This document shows positions 20,535 to 29,896 of a DNA stretch of 64,000 bases, one piece after another. The notes below the pieces were generated by a model, which did not search any database, was not told the DNA's origin, and saw only the letters and a program-made list of their open reading frames with translations. Within the stretch, counting starts at the first letter, position 1, and each line of letters starts with the position of its first letter. This DNA comes from Comamonas sp. (GTDB lineage: Bacteria > Pseudomonadota > Gammaproteobacteria > Burkholderiales > Burkholderiaceae_C): assembly GCA_028690035.1 (NCBI GenBank), contig JAQVCA010000004.1, positions 1-64,000 on the forward strand, given 5' to 3'. The position numbers and the translations under genes were made by a program.

Positions 20535-20573
20535 AAAAAATCCCGCCTCGGCACTGGCCTAGCGGGTTTTTTT
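20535..20573. terminator. Bidirectional terminator after dapB
   Basis: Stem CCCGC/GCGGG flanked by six A on the left and seven T on the right. It lies between convergent dapB and the FAD-dependent oxidoreductase gene, whose stop codon it overlaps. Confidence 0.8.
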
Positions 20574-22302
20574 ATGCCTGCAGCAAAGCCCGCGCCACGG
20601 CTTCGCCCACTTTGATGCCATCGACCCCCGCCGAGAGAATGCCGCCCGCGTAGCCTGCGCCTTCGCCTGCGGGGAACAGGCCGGGGGTGTTGAGGCTTTG
20701 GAAGTCGTCGCCCCGGTCAATGCGCAGGGGCGAGGAGGTGCGCGTTTCCACGCCGGTGAGCAGGGCTTCGGGCATGTCGTAGCCCTTGATCTTGCGGCCC
20801 ATGGCGGGCAGCGCCTCGCGCAGCGCGGCAATGGCGTAGCTGGGCAGGGCCGTGCTCAGGTCGCCCAGGGCGATGCCGGGGCGGTACGAAGGCTGCACGC
20901 TGCCCAGCGCGCTGGAGGGGCGCCCAGCCAGAAAGTCGCCCACCAACTGCGCCGGGGCACTGTAGTTGCTGCCGCCCAGCACATAGGCCTGCGCCTCCCA
21001 CTGGTGCTGCAAGGCGATGCCCGCCAGCGGATGCACCTGCCCGTGCGGCTGCGGGCCGTGGCCCAGGCCATCGCCCAGGGCGCGCTGCAGTGCGGCTTCG
21101 TCTTGCGGATAGTCCTCGGGCGCAATGCCCACGACAAAGCCTGCGTTCGCGTTGCGTTCGGCACGGGAGTACTGGCTCATGCCGTTGGTCACCACCAGGC
21201 CGGGGGCGCTGGTGGCAGCCACCACAGTTCCGCCTGGGCACATGCAAAAGCTATAAACCGAGCGGCCATTGCTGGCGTGGTACACGAGCTTGTAGTCGGC
21301 AGCACCCAGCAGCAGGTGGCCTGCGTCGCGGCCCCAACGCGCTTGGTCAATCACGCTTTGCGGGTGCTCAATGCGAAACCCCACCGAGAACGGCTTGGCC
21401 TGCATCTGCACGCCCAGGCGGTAGAGCATGGCAAAGCTGTCGCGCGCGCTGTGGCCCAGCGCCAGCACGGCGTGGCGCGTGGGCAGCACGTGCTCTTGCC
21501 CGCTGGCCAGATCGCGCACGCGCAGCGCCCGCAGGTGGCGCTGCGCGTCCAGCTCCACGGCCTCCACGCGCTGGCTAAAACGTACCTCACCACCCAGGGC
21601 AATGATTTGGGCACGCATGTTTTCCACCATCTTCACCAGGCGGAAGGTGCCAATGTGCGGGTGGGCGGCGTACAAAATTTCGGGCGGCGCACCGGCATCG
21701 ACAAACTCTTGCAGCACCTTGCGCCCCAGGTGGCGCGGGTCTTTGATCTGGCTGTAGAGCTTGCCGTCGGAAAACGTCCCGGCGCCGCCTTCCCCAAACT
21801 GCACGTTGCTTTCGGGGTTGAGCTGGCGCTGGCGCCACAGGCCCCAGGTGTCTTGCGTGCGCTCGCGCACGGCCTTGCCGCGCTCGAGCACGATGGGCTT
21901 GAAGCCCATTTGCGCCAGTACCAGCGCGGCAAAAATGCCGCAGGGGCCAAAGCCCACCACCACGGGGCGCTCGGCCAGCGTGGCCGGGGCCTGCACGGGC
22001 GGCTGCCAGGCCATGTCGGGCGTGGGCTGGATGTGCGGGTGCTGGGCGTGCTGCGCCAGCAAAGCAGCTTCTTGGCCAGGGTCGGCCAGTTGCACATCGA
22101 CGATGTACACCGCCTGCACGCCCGCGCGGCGCGCATCGAAACTGCGCTTGAACACCTGCAGCTGGGCAATGGCGCTGTCAGGCACGCCCAGGGCCTGGGC
22201 AGCCAGGGTGTGCAGCTGGGCCAGGGGGTGGATTTCGCTGTGGTCTTCGGGGTGCTGCTGCACGGCAGCCAGGGGAATTTTTAACTCTGAGAGGCGGATC
22301 AT
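20572..22302 (-). CDS. NAD(P)/FAD-dependent oxidoreductase of unknown substrate
   Basis: This is a 576-residue flavoprotein. A Rossmann dinucleotide-binding site reads VVGFGPCGIFAALVLAQMGF near residue 115, followed by LERGKAVRERTQDTWGLW. Further conserved blocks are NVQFGEGGAGTFSDGKLY, the Cys-containing FCMCPGGTVVAATSAPG, and the C-terminal FPAGEGAGYAGGILSAGVDG. This pattern is that of the uncharacterised FAD-dependent dehydrogenases of the COG2509 type. ATG at 22302 was preferred; an extra 23 residues upstream look non-coding. The physiological substrate is not known. Confidence 0.85.
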   Translation of the reverse strand: MIRLSELKIPLAAVQQHPEDHSEIHPLAQLHTLAAQALGVPDSAIAQLQVFKRSFDARRAGVQAVYIVDVQLADPGQEAALLAQHAQHPHIQPTPDMAWQPPVQAPATLAERPVVVGFGPCGIFAALVLAQMGFKPIVLERGKAVRERTQDTWGLWRQRQLNPESNVQFGEGGAGTFSDGKLYSQIKDPRHLGRKVLQEFVDAGAPPEILYAAHPHIGTFRLVKMVENMRAQIIALGGEVRFSQRVEAVELDAQRHLRALRVRDLASGQEHVLPTRHAVLALGHSARDSFAMLYRLGVQMQAKPFSVGFRIEHPQSVIDQARWGRDAGHLLLGAADYKLVYHASNGRSVYSFCMCPGGTVVAATSAPGLVVTNGMSQYSRAERNANAGFVVGIAPEDYPQDEAALQRALGDGLGHGPQPHGQVHPLAGIALQHQWEAQAYVLGGSNYSAPAQLVGDFLAGRPSSALGSVQPSYRPGIALGDLSTALPSYAIAALREALPAMGRKIKGYDMPEALLTGVETRTSSPLRIDRGDDFQSLNTPGLFPAGEGAGYAGGILSAGVDGIKVGEAVARALLQA

Positions 22303-22360
22303 GCGGGCAGGATAGCACTGGCGCAGCACCAACACAGCCTGGACAGACTCTGCCGTGAAA

Positions 22361-22418
22361 TTTATAGCCAAAAACGGCTTTCAGCCTTATGCAGCAAGCG
22401 CAAGCAGCTATATAAAAA
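22361..22418. repeat. Dispersed palindrome copy 4
   Basis: The right end GCAAGCGCAAGCAGCTAT is well conserved; the left end is degenerate (TATAGCCAAAAACGGC). It lies just downstream of the J-domain protein gene on the minus strand. Confidence 0.6.
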
Positions 22419-22419
22419 C

Positions 22420-23574
22420 TCAGGAATCCTGGGCCTTTTGCCCGTGGCGCTGGGCCTTGATCCAGGCTTTGAGCCCCTGTGGATCGGTCTGCAGCGCGCG
22501 CATCGTGTCCTGCAGGTGCAGGCTGTCTTGGCGCAGCTGCTGCAGGTGGGCGCGCAGCAGTTTGCGCAACGCGCTGGGTTTGCTCGACCCCGGCAGCCAG
22601 GGCAACAGCTGCGCACGCAGCGACTGCACCTCGGCCTGCAGCTCTTGGAGCTGGACGGTGAGGAGGTGGCGGTAGTGCTGCAGGCGTTCCTCGCTGGCGC
22701 GGGCCAGGTGGGCAGCATCGATGTGTTCTATCTCCAGCTGCAGCTGCAGCAGCTCCAGCAGTTGCTGGTCGGCATAGGCCTGGTTGGCGCGCTGCATCAG
22801 CACGGTTTTGCGCGCCCGCTCGGCGGGGTCGGACTCGCGATCGGGGTGCAGGGCGCTGGCCAGTTTGCGGTACACCGCGCGCACCGACTGGCTGGCCTGC
22901 TGCGCCGCTGCCTGCGCTTGGCGCTCCTGGGCGCTGGGCTTGCGCTGGCGCGCCCGGTGGTGGGCAGCGCGTGCGGCCTCGGCCTGGGCTTGCTGGGCCT
23001 GCCACTGGGCTTCTTGCTGCTCGGCGTAGCGCTGCAGGGCCTCGGGGTCGTTCAGATCGGGATCGGAGTCGCTCTCCATGTCCACGCCTTGCGCAGCCTC
23101 CTGGCTGGGCGTGGCTGGGGGCGTGCCGCGTCCGCGCCCCTGGGGGATAGGGGCGTTGGTGGGGGCATAGTGCTGGTGCAGCGCCGTCATGGCCGCAGCG
23201 GTGGCCGGGTCTTGCGCCGCCTGGGCCAGATCGGCCGCCATGCGCGCCAGCGCGTCGGCCAGCGTGGCACGGTCGGCCTTGCTCAGGTCTGGGCGCGCGT
23301 AGGCGGTGTCCAGCCAGTGCAGGTACTCGGACAGCAGCGCCTGAAAGGCACGCAGCGCAGGCAGCAGCTCTTGCGCATAACGGCGGCGGTAGTCTTGCTG
23401 CGCCTGCTGCCACTGCGCCAGCAACGCGCGCTGGGCGGCGATCTGCTGGATGAGGGTGTTGAACTGTTGCTGCTGCGCTCCCAACGGCGTGCCATCGGCT
23501 GGGATGGGAATGTGCGGCAGCTCGGTCACCGAGGATGTGGGTATGGGCGCGGGGGTGGTTGCGGTCGAGGACAT
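22420..23574 (-). CDS. J-domain protein with coiled-coil flanks
   Basis: This is a 384-residue, Gln- and Ala-rich protein. A J-domain core is visible near residues 230-285: SVRAVYRKLASALHPDRE carries the Hsp70-activating HPD at 243-245, and ANQAYADQQLLELLQLQLE follows. The N-terminal 140 residues and the C-terminal 90 are predicted helical or coiled coil. There is no zinc-finger or DnaJ C-terminal domain, so this is a class III J protein. It is likely a co-chaperone of DnaK with an unknown client. The start at 23574 was chosen since earlier in-frame residues overlap the sucD terminator. Confidence 0.75.
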   Translation of the reverse strand: MSSTATTPAPIPTSSVTELPHIPIPADGTPLGAQQQQFNTLIQQIAAQRALLAQWQQAQQDYRRRYAQELLPALRAFQALLSEYLHWLDTAYARPDLSKADRATLADALARMAADLAQAAQDPATAAAMTALHQHYAPTNAPIPQGRGRGTPPATPSQEAAQGVDMESDSDPDLNDPEALQRYAEQQEAQWQAQQAQAEAARAAHHRARQRKPSAQERQAQAAAQQASQSVRAVYRKLASALHPDRESDPAERARKTVLMQRANQAYADQQLLELLQLQLEIEHIDAAHLARASEERLQHYRHLLTVQLQELQAEVQSLRAQLLPWLPGSSKPSALRKLLRAHLQQLRQDSLHLQDTMRALQTDPQGLKAWIKAQRHGQKAQDS

Positions 23575-23593
23575 AGGCAGACCGTACAAGAGA

Positions 23594-23622
23594 AAACCCC
23601 GCAGGTCGTCCCAGCGGGGTTT
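23594..23622 (-). terminator. Terminator of sucCD
   Basis: Perfect 9-bp arms AAACCCCGC/GCGGGGTTT with an 11-nt loop, followed by T-rich sequence on the minus strand. It separates sucD from the J-domain protein gene on the same strand. Confidence 0.8.
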
Positions 23623-23629
23623 CAATAAG

Positions 23630-23674
23630 TAGAGCTACTCACGCTTGCCTGGCAAGCGTTTGGGGCTGTTTTTA
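23630..23674. repeat. Dispersed palindrome copy 5 (short form)
   Basis: AGAGCTACTC is followed by the perfect hairpin ACGCTTGCC-T-GGCAAGCGT (23641-23659) and a GGGGCTGTTTTT tail. It starts at the 3' end of sucD, overlapping its stop codon. Confidence 0.65.
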
Positions 23675-24574
23675 TGCTTTTTTCAGCAGACCTTGCAGCA
23701 GGCGGCCCATTTCGGAAGGGTTGCGGGTGATGGTGAAACCGCATTCTTCCATGATGGCCAGCTTGGCATCGGCGGTGTCGGCACCGCCCGAGATCAGCGC
23801 GCCGGCGTGGCCCATGCGCTTGCCGGCCGGAGCGGTCACGCCAGCGATAAAGCCCACGATGGGTTTCTTCATGTTGGCCTTGCACCACTGGGCCGCTTCG
23901 GCTTCGTCGGGGCCGCCGATTTCGCCAATCATGATCACGGCGTCGGTATCGGGGTCGTCGTTGAAGGCGCGCATCACGTCGATGTGCTTCAGGCCGTTGA
24001 TGGGGTCACCACCAATGCCCACGGCGCTCGACTGGCCAATGCCCAGCTCAGACAGTTGGGCCACGGCTTCGTAGGTCAGCGTGCCGGAGCGGCTGACCAC
24101 GCCCACGCGGCCTTTGCGGTGGATGTGGCCGGGCATGATGCCGATTTTGATTTCATCGGGCGTAATCAGGCCGGGGCAGTTGGGGCCCAGCAGCAGGGTT
24201 TCTTTGCCGCCAGCGGCCACTTTGGCGCGCATTTTGTTGCGCACTTCCAGCATGTCGCGCACGGGGATGCCTTCGGTGATGCAAATCGCCAGGTCCAGGT
24301 CGGCCTCGACGGCTTCCCAGATGGCAGCAGCGGCACCGGCTGGGGGCACGTAGATCACGGAGACGGTAGCGCCAGTTTCTTTGGCTGCGTCTTTGACCGA
24401 ACCAAAAATGGGGATGTCAAAAATGCGCTCGCCCGCTTTTTTGGGGTTCACACCGGCGACAAAGCAATTTTTGCCGTTGGCGTACTCTTGGCATTTTTCC
24501 GTGTGGAACTGGCCGGTTTTACCGGTGATGCCCTGGGTGATGACTTTGGTGTCTTTATTAATAAAGATAGACAT
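23672..24574 (-). CDS. sucD: Succinate-CoA ligase, alpha subunit
   Basis: SucD carries the catalytic phosphohistidine of succinyl-CoA synthetase in the TCA cycle. The 300-residue protein has a CoA-binding N-terminal domain (MSIFINKDTKVITQGITG), GPNCPG and VSRSGTLTYEAV. The active His is in GKRMGHAGALISGG near residue 253. It lies 26 bp after sucC and ends at a repeat copy and a strong terminator. Confidence 0.98.
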   Translation of the reverse strand: MSIFINKDTKVITQGITGKTGQFHTEKCQEYANGKNCFVAGVNPKKAGERIFDIPIFGSVKDAAKETGATVSVIYVPPAGAAAAIWEAVEADLDLAICITEGIPVRDMLEVRNKMRAKVAAGGKETLLLGPNCPGLITPDEIKIGIMPGHIHRKGRVGVVSRSGTLTYEAVAQLSELGIGQSSAVGIGGDPINGLKHIDVMRAFNDDPDTDAVIMIGEIGGPDEAEAAQWCKANMKKPIVGFIAGVTAPAGKRMGHAGALISGGADTADAKLAIMEECGFTITRNPSEMGRLLQGLLKKA

Positions 24575-24600
24575 GGTCTTGTTTCTCTTTCCTGGGCGGG

Positions 24601-25761
24601 TTACTTAACGGCGGCCACGATTTTGGTGGCGGCTTCGGCCATGGTGTCGGCAGCGATGATGGGCAGACCCGAATCCTTGAGGATTTGCTTGCCCAGCTCT
24701 TCGTTGGTGCCCTTCATGCGCACGACCAGCGGCACGCTCAGGTTCACGGCCTTGCAGGCGGTGACCACGCCGGTGGCGATGGTGTCGCAGCGCATGATGC
24801 CGCCGAAGATGTTGACCAGGATGCCCTTGACTTCGGGGTTCTTGAGCATGATCTTGAAGGCTTCGGTCACTTTTTCTGCCGTGGCACCGCCGCCCACGTC
24901 CAAGAAGTTGGCCGGCTCGCCGCCGAACAGCTTGATGGTGTCCATGGTGGCCATGGCCAGACCGGCGCCGTTCACCAGGCAGCCGATGTTGCCGTCCAGC
25001 GAGATGTAGGCCAGATCGAACTTGGAGGCTTCGATTTCAGCAGGGTCTTCTTCGTCCAGGTCGCGCAGGGCCACGATTTCGGGGTGGCGGAACAGGGCGT
25101 TGGCGTCAAAGTTGAACTTGGCGTCCAGGGCCATCAGGTCGCCCTTGGAGTCGCAGTTCAGGGGGTTGATTTCCACCAGCGACGCATCGGTGTCCATGTA
25201 GCACTTGTAGATGTTGGCAAACAGCGCCACGGCCTGGTCGATGGACTTGCCTTCCAGACCGATGGCAGCAGCCACTTTGCGCGATTGCGCTTCGGTGATG
25301 CCGGTCAGGGGGTCGATCATCTCGGTGATGATCTTTTCGGGGGTGGAGTGGGCTACTTCCTCGATGTCCATACCGCCTTCACTCGAAGCGATCAGGGCAA
25401 CCTTCTGGGTTGCGCGGTCGGTCACCAAAGACACATACAGCTCGTTCTTGATGTCGGCGCCGTCTTCGATGTACAGGCGACGCACTTTTTGGCCTTCAGG
25501 GCCGGTTTGGTGCGTGACCAGTTGCATACCCAGGATTTGTTCAGACAGAGCTTTCACATCGTCCAGGGATTTGGCAACTTTCACGCCGCCGCCCTTACCA
25601 CGGCCACCGGCGTGGATCTGGGCCTTGACCACCCACACGGGGCCACCCAGCTTTTGAGCAGCTTCCACAGCTTCTTGCACGGTGAAAGCGGCAATGCCAC
25701 GGGGTACGGGCACGCCAAACTGACGCAAGATTTCCTTGCCTTGGTATTCATGAATTTTCAT
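24601..25761 (-). CDS. sucC: Succinate-CoA ligase, beta subunit
   Basis: SucC gives nucleotide specificity and binds succinate in succinyl-CoA synthetase. The 386-residue protein begins [20 protein letters not shown] and has an ATP-grasp domain ([19 protein letters not shown]). The C-terminal [14 protein letters not shown] and [12 protein letters not shown] motifs are present. The ATG at 25761 is the canonical start. First gene of sucCD. Confidence 0.98.
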   Translation of the reverse strand: MKIHEYQGKEILRQFGVPVPRGIAAFTVQEAVEAAQKLGGPVWVVKAQIHAGGRGKGGGVKVAKSLDDVKALSEQILGMQLVTHQTGPEGQKVRRLYIEDGADIKNELYVSLVTDRATQKVALIASSEGGMDIEEVAHSTPEKIITEMIDPLTGITEAQSRKVAAAIGLEGKSIDQAVALFANIYKCYMDTDASLVEINPLNCDSKGDLMALDAKFNFDANALFRHPEIVALRDLDEEDPAEIEASKFDLAYISLDGNIGCLVNGAGLAMATMDTIKLFGGEPANFLDVGGGATAEKVTEAFKIMLKNPEVKGILVNIFGGIMRCDTIATGVVTACKAVNLSVPLVVRMKGTNEELGKQILKDSGLPIIAADTMAEAATKIVAAVK

Positions 25762-26063
25762 GCGTGTTTGTCTCTCAGTAACGGAGGAGGGAATGCCCGC
25801 GATTTCGCCCGCTGCAGGCCCAAAGACAGACGCTTGACAACAGGTCGCACAAAGTGCAAAGCATGGCAGCCGCAGAATGTACCACGCAGCCCCCGCACAG
25901 ACCGACACACATTTAGGCCGAGCCTACTTATAACCTTAAGTAGAAACCATGATCCCACACGCCCCAGCCTGCCATGCTGCACGACAATGCGGCCTGGGTC
26001 TGGCGCGCCGCCGCCCGCACCTTTCTTTCACCTCAGAACCCCTGAACCCAAGGGCACGCACCC
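25762..26063. other. Divergent intergenic region sucC-argC, no gene
   Basis: No coding region is convincing in these 302 bp. A 7-bp-arm inverted repeat lies at 25924-25943 (CTACTTA, 6-nt spacer, TAAGTAG) and contains TTATAA on the minus strand. It may mark a promoter or operator for sucCD or argC. Confidence 0.4.
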
Positions 26064-26996
26064 ATGTACAAAATTTTTATCGATGGTGAAGCCGGTACCA
26101 CCGGCCTGCAAATTCGTGAACGCCTGGACGGCATGGCTGGCATCGAGCTGGTCAGCATCGCCCCGGAGCTGCGCAAAGACCCTGCTGCCAAGCGCGCGCT
26201 GATCGCCACGGTGGATGTGGTCATCCTGTGCCTGCACGACGATGCCGCGCGCGAAACGACCGCGCTGGTCGATGCCATCACCGCTGAAACGGGCAAGGCC
26301 ATCAAAATCATCGATGCTTCCACCGCGCACCGCGTGGCGCCCGACTGGGTCTATGGCTTTGCCGAGCTGGCCCAAGGTCAGCTGGAAGCGGTGAAGAATG
26401 CCACGCGCGTCTCCAACCCCGGCTGCTACGCCACCGGCGCGATTGCGCTGCTGCGCCCGCTGGTCGATGCCGGTCTGGTGCCAGCCGACCATCCGCTGGC
26501 GCTGCCTGCGGTGTCGGGCTACTCGGGCGGTGGCCGCACCATGATCGAGGCCTATGAGGCCGGTACCGCCGCGCCGCACGAGGCCTATGCGCTGGGCCTG
26601 GCGCACAAACATATCCCCGAAATCCTGCGCTACACCGGCCTCTCCCGCCGCCCCATCTTTATTCCTGCGGTGGGCAATTTCCGTCAGGGCATGCTGGTGG
26701 AGCTGCCGCTGCACCTCGATACCCTGCCCGGTCAGCCCAGTGTGGCCGATGTGCACAACGTACTGGCCCAACACTACGCACGCACCAACACCCCCGATCA
26801 GTGGGTGCAAGTGCTGCCCGCCACGGATGACGCCAAGCTGGCCGCCGACACCTTGGCCGACACCAACCGCCTGGAGCTGCGCGTGTTCGGCAACGACACC
26901 TACCGCCAAGCGGTGCTGATTGCCCGTCTGGACAACCTGGGCAAGGGCGCCAGCGGTGCTGCCGTGCAGAACCTGAAAATCATGCTGGGCTTGTAA
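26064..26996 (+). CDS. argC: N-acetyl-gamma-glutamyl-phosphate reductase (short type)
   Basis: ArgC reduces N-acetylglutamyl phosphate in arginine synthesis. The 310-residue protein belongs to the shorter ArgC type. It begins [20 protein letters not shown], and the catalytic Cys121 is in [11 protein letters not shown] conserved [11 protein letters not shown] and the later [10 protein letters not shown] are seen. It is monocistronic, with a repeat copy just downstream. Confidence 0.95.
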   Translation: MYKIFIDGEAGTTGLQIRERLDGMAGIELVSIAPELRKDPAAKRALIATVDVVILCLHDDAARETTALVDAITAETGKAIKIIDASTAHRVAPDWVYGFAELAQGQLEAVKNATRVSNPGCYATGAIALLRPLVDAGLVPADHPLALPAVSGYSGGGRTMIEAYEAGTAAPHEAYALGLAHKHIPEILRYTGLSRRPIFIPAVGNFRQGMLVELPLHLDTLPGQPSVADVHNVLAQHYARTNTPDQWVQVLPATDDAKLAADTLADTNRLELRVFGNDTYRQAVLIARLDNLGKGASGAAVQNLKIMLGL

Positions 26997-27013
26997 TTGG
27001 CTTGGCTATTTTG

Positions 27014-27057
27014 ATAGCTGCTAGCGCTTACCCAGTAAGCTCTGGTGCCACTTTTTA
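27014..27057. repeat. Dispersed palindrome copy 6 (short form)
   Basis: TAGCTGCTAGCGCTTACCCA is followed by GTAAGCTCTGGTGCCACTTTTT. It fills the gap between the argC stop and the M20 peptidase start and can form the argC terminator. Confidence 0.7.
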
Positions 27058-27066
27058 TTGAAAATC

Positions 27067-28525
27067 ATGAACGCCACCACCCTCGATACCACCCAAGCTC
27101 TGGCGCAAGTGAGCGCACAGTGGGACCGCAGCATCCTGCCCCAGCTCAAAGACTACATTGCCATTGCGGCCAAGTCGCCCATGTTTGCGCCGGATTGGCA
27201 GCAGCAGGGCCTGCTGGAGCAGGTGGTGCGCAATGCGGCGTCTTGGGTGGAGGCGCAAAAAGTGGCCGGTCTGCGCCTAGAGATCGTGCGCCTGCCTGGG
27301 CGCACGCCGCTGCTGTTTTTTGAAGTGGAGGGCACCCAGCCCAACGCCAATGCTGCCAGCAGCCCCACAGTGCTGATGTACGGCCACCTGGACAAGCAGC
27401 CTGAGTTCGACGGCTGGCGCAGCCACCTGGGGCCATGGACACCGGTGCTGGAAGGCGACCGGCTCTATGGCCGTGGCGGTGCAGACGATGGCTACGCGGT
27501 TTACGCCAGCATCGCCGCCATTCAGGCACTGAAGGCGCAAAACGTCCCGCATCCGCGCATCGTCGGCCTGATTGAAACCAGCGAGGAAAGCGGCTCGGGC
27601 GACTTGCTGCCTTACATCGACGTGCTCAAGCCCCGTCTGGGCGATGTGGCGCTGGTGATTTGCCTGGACAGCGGCGCGGGCAATTACGACCAGCTGTGGC
27701 TCACCACCAGCTTGCGCGGCATGGCCAGCGGCACGCTGAAAGTGCAAATCCTCACCGAGGGCGTGCACTCGGGCGATGCCTCGGGCGTGGTGCCTTCGTC
27801 GTTTCGCATCCTGCGCCAAGTGCTCGATCGTCTGGAAGACAGTGCCACCGGGCGCGTGCTGCCCGCGAGCTTTCACTGCGCCATTCCTGAGGAGCGCGTT
27901 GCACAGGCACAAGCCACGGCCGCCATCCTGGGCGCACCACGATTGCGGAGGCTCCACGCTGTTTGCGCTGCCCACCACGCAGGACCCGGTGCAGGCTTTG
28001 CTCAAACGCACCTGGGAGCCTACGCTGTCGGTCACTGGCGCCGAAGGCCTACCCGCTTTGCAAAATGCTGGCAATGTGCTGCGGCCCTACACAGCGTTCC
28101 AGCTCAGTTTGCGGTTGCCACCCTTGGTCGATGCCGCCGCCTGTGTGCAAGCGCTGAAAACGTTGCTGGAAGACAACTCCCCCTATCAGGCCAAGGTGAC
28201 GTGGGAAGGTGTATCGAGCGCCAATGGCTGGAATGCGCCGGGCATGACGCCCTGGTTTGAGCACGCGCTGCACGCGGCCAGCCGCGCCCACTTTGGCGCC
28301 GATTGCGGCTATATCGGCCAAGGCGGCACGATTCCGCTGATGAACATGCTCAGCCAAGGCTTTCCGCGTGCGCAGATGATGGTCTGCGGCGTGCTGGGGC
28401 CGCAAAGCAACGCCCACGGCCCCAACGAGTTCTTGCATGTACCCTATGCCAAGAAGCTCACCGCCGCTGTGGCGCAGGTGATTGCCGCCATGCCGGTGGC
28501 GGGCGCGCTGCAGCAGGCGGCTTGA
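27067..28525 (+). pseudogene. M20-family metallopeptidase, interrupted by a frameshift
   Basis: Two overlapping frames together make one M20 dipeptidase/deacylase of about 486 residues. The first frame (from 27067) has metal ligands in YGHLDKQPE, GRGGADDGYA, TSEESGSGD and CLDSGAGNYD. It loses homology after AQATAAILGA near 27935. The second frame picks up with DCGGSTLFALPTT and runs to 28525, including the final ligand in SNAHGPNEFLHVPYAKK. All ligands survive across the two frames, so the damage is a single small indel, or a sequence error. As read, the product is truncated and probably inactive. Confidence 0.85.
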
Positions 28526-28537
28526 AGGTACCGGGCT

Positions 28538-29710
28538 TTACAGCGCGGCGGTGAGGATGCGCCGCGCTGCGGCGGCGTCCAGGTCGCGGTGCTCGCCCAG
28601 CGCGGTCATGCCGTGGGCTTCTAGGTTGGCCACCACGGCGTCCACCGCCTCGGCACCCAGGCCGTAGGCGCTCAGGCGCGTGGGCACGCCCAGGCTCTCG
28701 AAGAAGGCGCGGGTGCGCTCAATGGCGGCGGTGATGCGCGCTTCTTCATCGCCCGCTGCCTCGCCCAGGCCCCACACGCGCGTGGCGTACTGCAGCAGCT
28801 TGGCGCGCTTGGGCACGCGGCGCTCGTGCAGCAAGCTGGGCAGCACCAGCGCCAGGGTGCGGCCATGGTCAATGCCGTACAGCGCCGTCAGCTCATGGCC
28901 AATCATGTGCGTGGCCCAGTCTTGCGGCACGCCCGAGCCGATCATGCCGTTGATGGCCCAGGTGGCGGCCCACACCATGTTGGCGCGGTCGGTGTAGTCA
29001 GGTTGCTCGGGCGCGGCCACGATGCGCGGCCCCACCTCCAGCAGCTCCATGAGCAGGCCTTCGGCAAAGCGGTCTTGCACGCCGCCGCCCACCGGGTAGG
29101 TCAGGTACTGCTCGGTGGTGTGGACAAAGGCATCGACCACGCCATTGGCCAGCTGCTTGAGCGGCAGGGTGTAGGTTTTGGTGGGGTCGAGCACCGAGAA
29201 CTGCGGGTAACAGTGCGGGCTGCTGAAGGCGCGCTTGAAGCCCTGGCCGTGGTGGGTGATGACGCTGCCGCTGTTCATCTCCGAGCCCGTGGCGGGCAAG
29301 GTGAGCACGCTGCCAAAAGGCAGGGCGCGTTCAATGGTGCGCCCACGCTGCTCCACCAGCGTCCACGGATCGCCCTCGGTGTAGAGCGCGGCGGCGGCAA
29401 TGAATTTGGCGGCGTCAATCACCGAACCACCGCCCACGGCCAGCAAAAAGTCGGCACCGTGCGCGCGCACCTGCTCCACGGCACGCAGGCAGGTTTCGTA
29501 GTGCGGGTTGGGTTCAATACCGCTGAACGTGGCGTGGCTGCGCGCGCCCAGCGCCTGGCGCACCTCGGCCAGGGTGCCGGTTTTCTCGGCGCTGGCACCG
29601 CCCACCAGAATCAGCACCCGCGCGTTGGCAGGCACGAGGGTGGCCAGATCGGCAATGCGCCCCTGACCAAACGCGATGCGGGTAGGGTTGTGGAAATCGA
29701 AATTCTGCAT
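28538..29710 (-). CDS. Iron-type alcohol dehydrogenase, YqhD-like aldehyde reductase
   Basis: This is a 390-residue group III (iron-type) dehydrogenase. It closely follows E. coli YqhD, an NADPH-dependent aldehyde reductase, in length and motifs. The N-terminus is MQNFDFHNPTRIAFGQGRI, the nucleotide loop GGGSVIDAAKF. Metal ligands are in GVVDAFVHTTEQ and MIGHELTALYGIDHGRTLA, and the end is EHGMTALGEHRDL. It probably detoxifies short aldehydes. The ATG at 29710 matches the YqhD start. It is convergent with the broken M20 gene. Confidence 0.9.
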   Translation of the reverse strand: MQNFDFHNPTRIAFGQGRIADLATLVPANARVLILVGGASAEKTGTLAEVRQALGARSHATFSGIEPNPHYETCLRAVEQVRAHGADFLLAVGGGSVIDAAKFIAAAALYTEGDPWTLVEQRGRTIERALPFGSVLTLPATGSEMNSGSVITHHGQGFKRAFSSPHCYPQFSVLDPTKTYTLPLKQLANGVVDAFVHTTEQYLTYPVGGGVQDRFAEGLLMELLEVGPRIVAAPEQPDYTDRANMVWAATWAINGMIGSGVPQDWATHMIGHELTALYGIDHGRTLALVLPSLLHERRVPKRAKLLQYATRVWGLGEAAGDEEARITAAIERTRAFFESLGVPTRLSAYGLGAEAVDAVVANLEAHGMTALGEHRDLDAAAARRILTAAL

Positions 29711-29779
29711 GGCAAACCTTTCAGGGAAGCGAGAACAAGGCCCGCAGCGTACCGCGTTGCGCGCGACCTGGAAGGCCAC

Positions 29780-29866
29780 CTACATATTGGCCGCTGCCAG
29801 CACTTCGGCCAGGTCGGTCAGGCCCAGCAGCACCTTCTCGATGCCGTCTTGGCGCAGCGTTTTCAT
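29780..29866 (-). pseudogene. Relic of the C-terminus of a GspE/PilB-type secretion ATPase
   Basis: The minus strand reads MKTLRQDGIEKVLLGLTDLA and continues for eight residues to a stop, 28 residues in all. The pattern LRQDGxxKVxxGxTxxxEV is the extreme C-terminus of type II secretion/type IV pilus ATPases of the GspE family. Nothing else of the protein is present; upstream sequence belongs to the barstar gene. It is most likely a scar of a deletion or rearrangement. The assignment rests on a short segment. Confidence 0.5.
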
Positions 29867-29896
29867 CCCGGATAGAAGGGAAAAAGCCCATACCGG

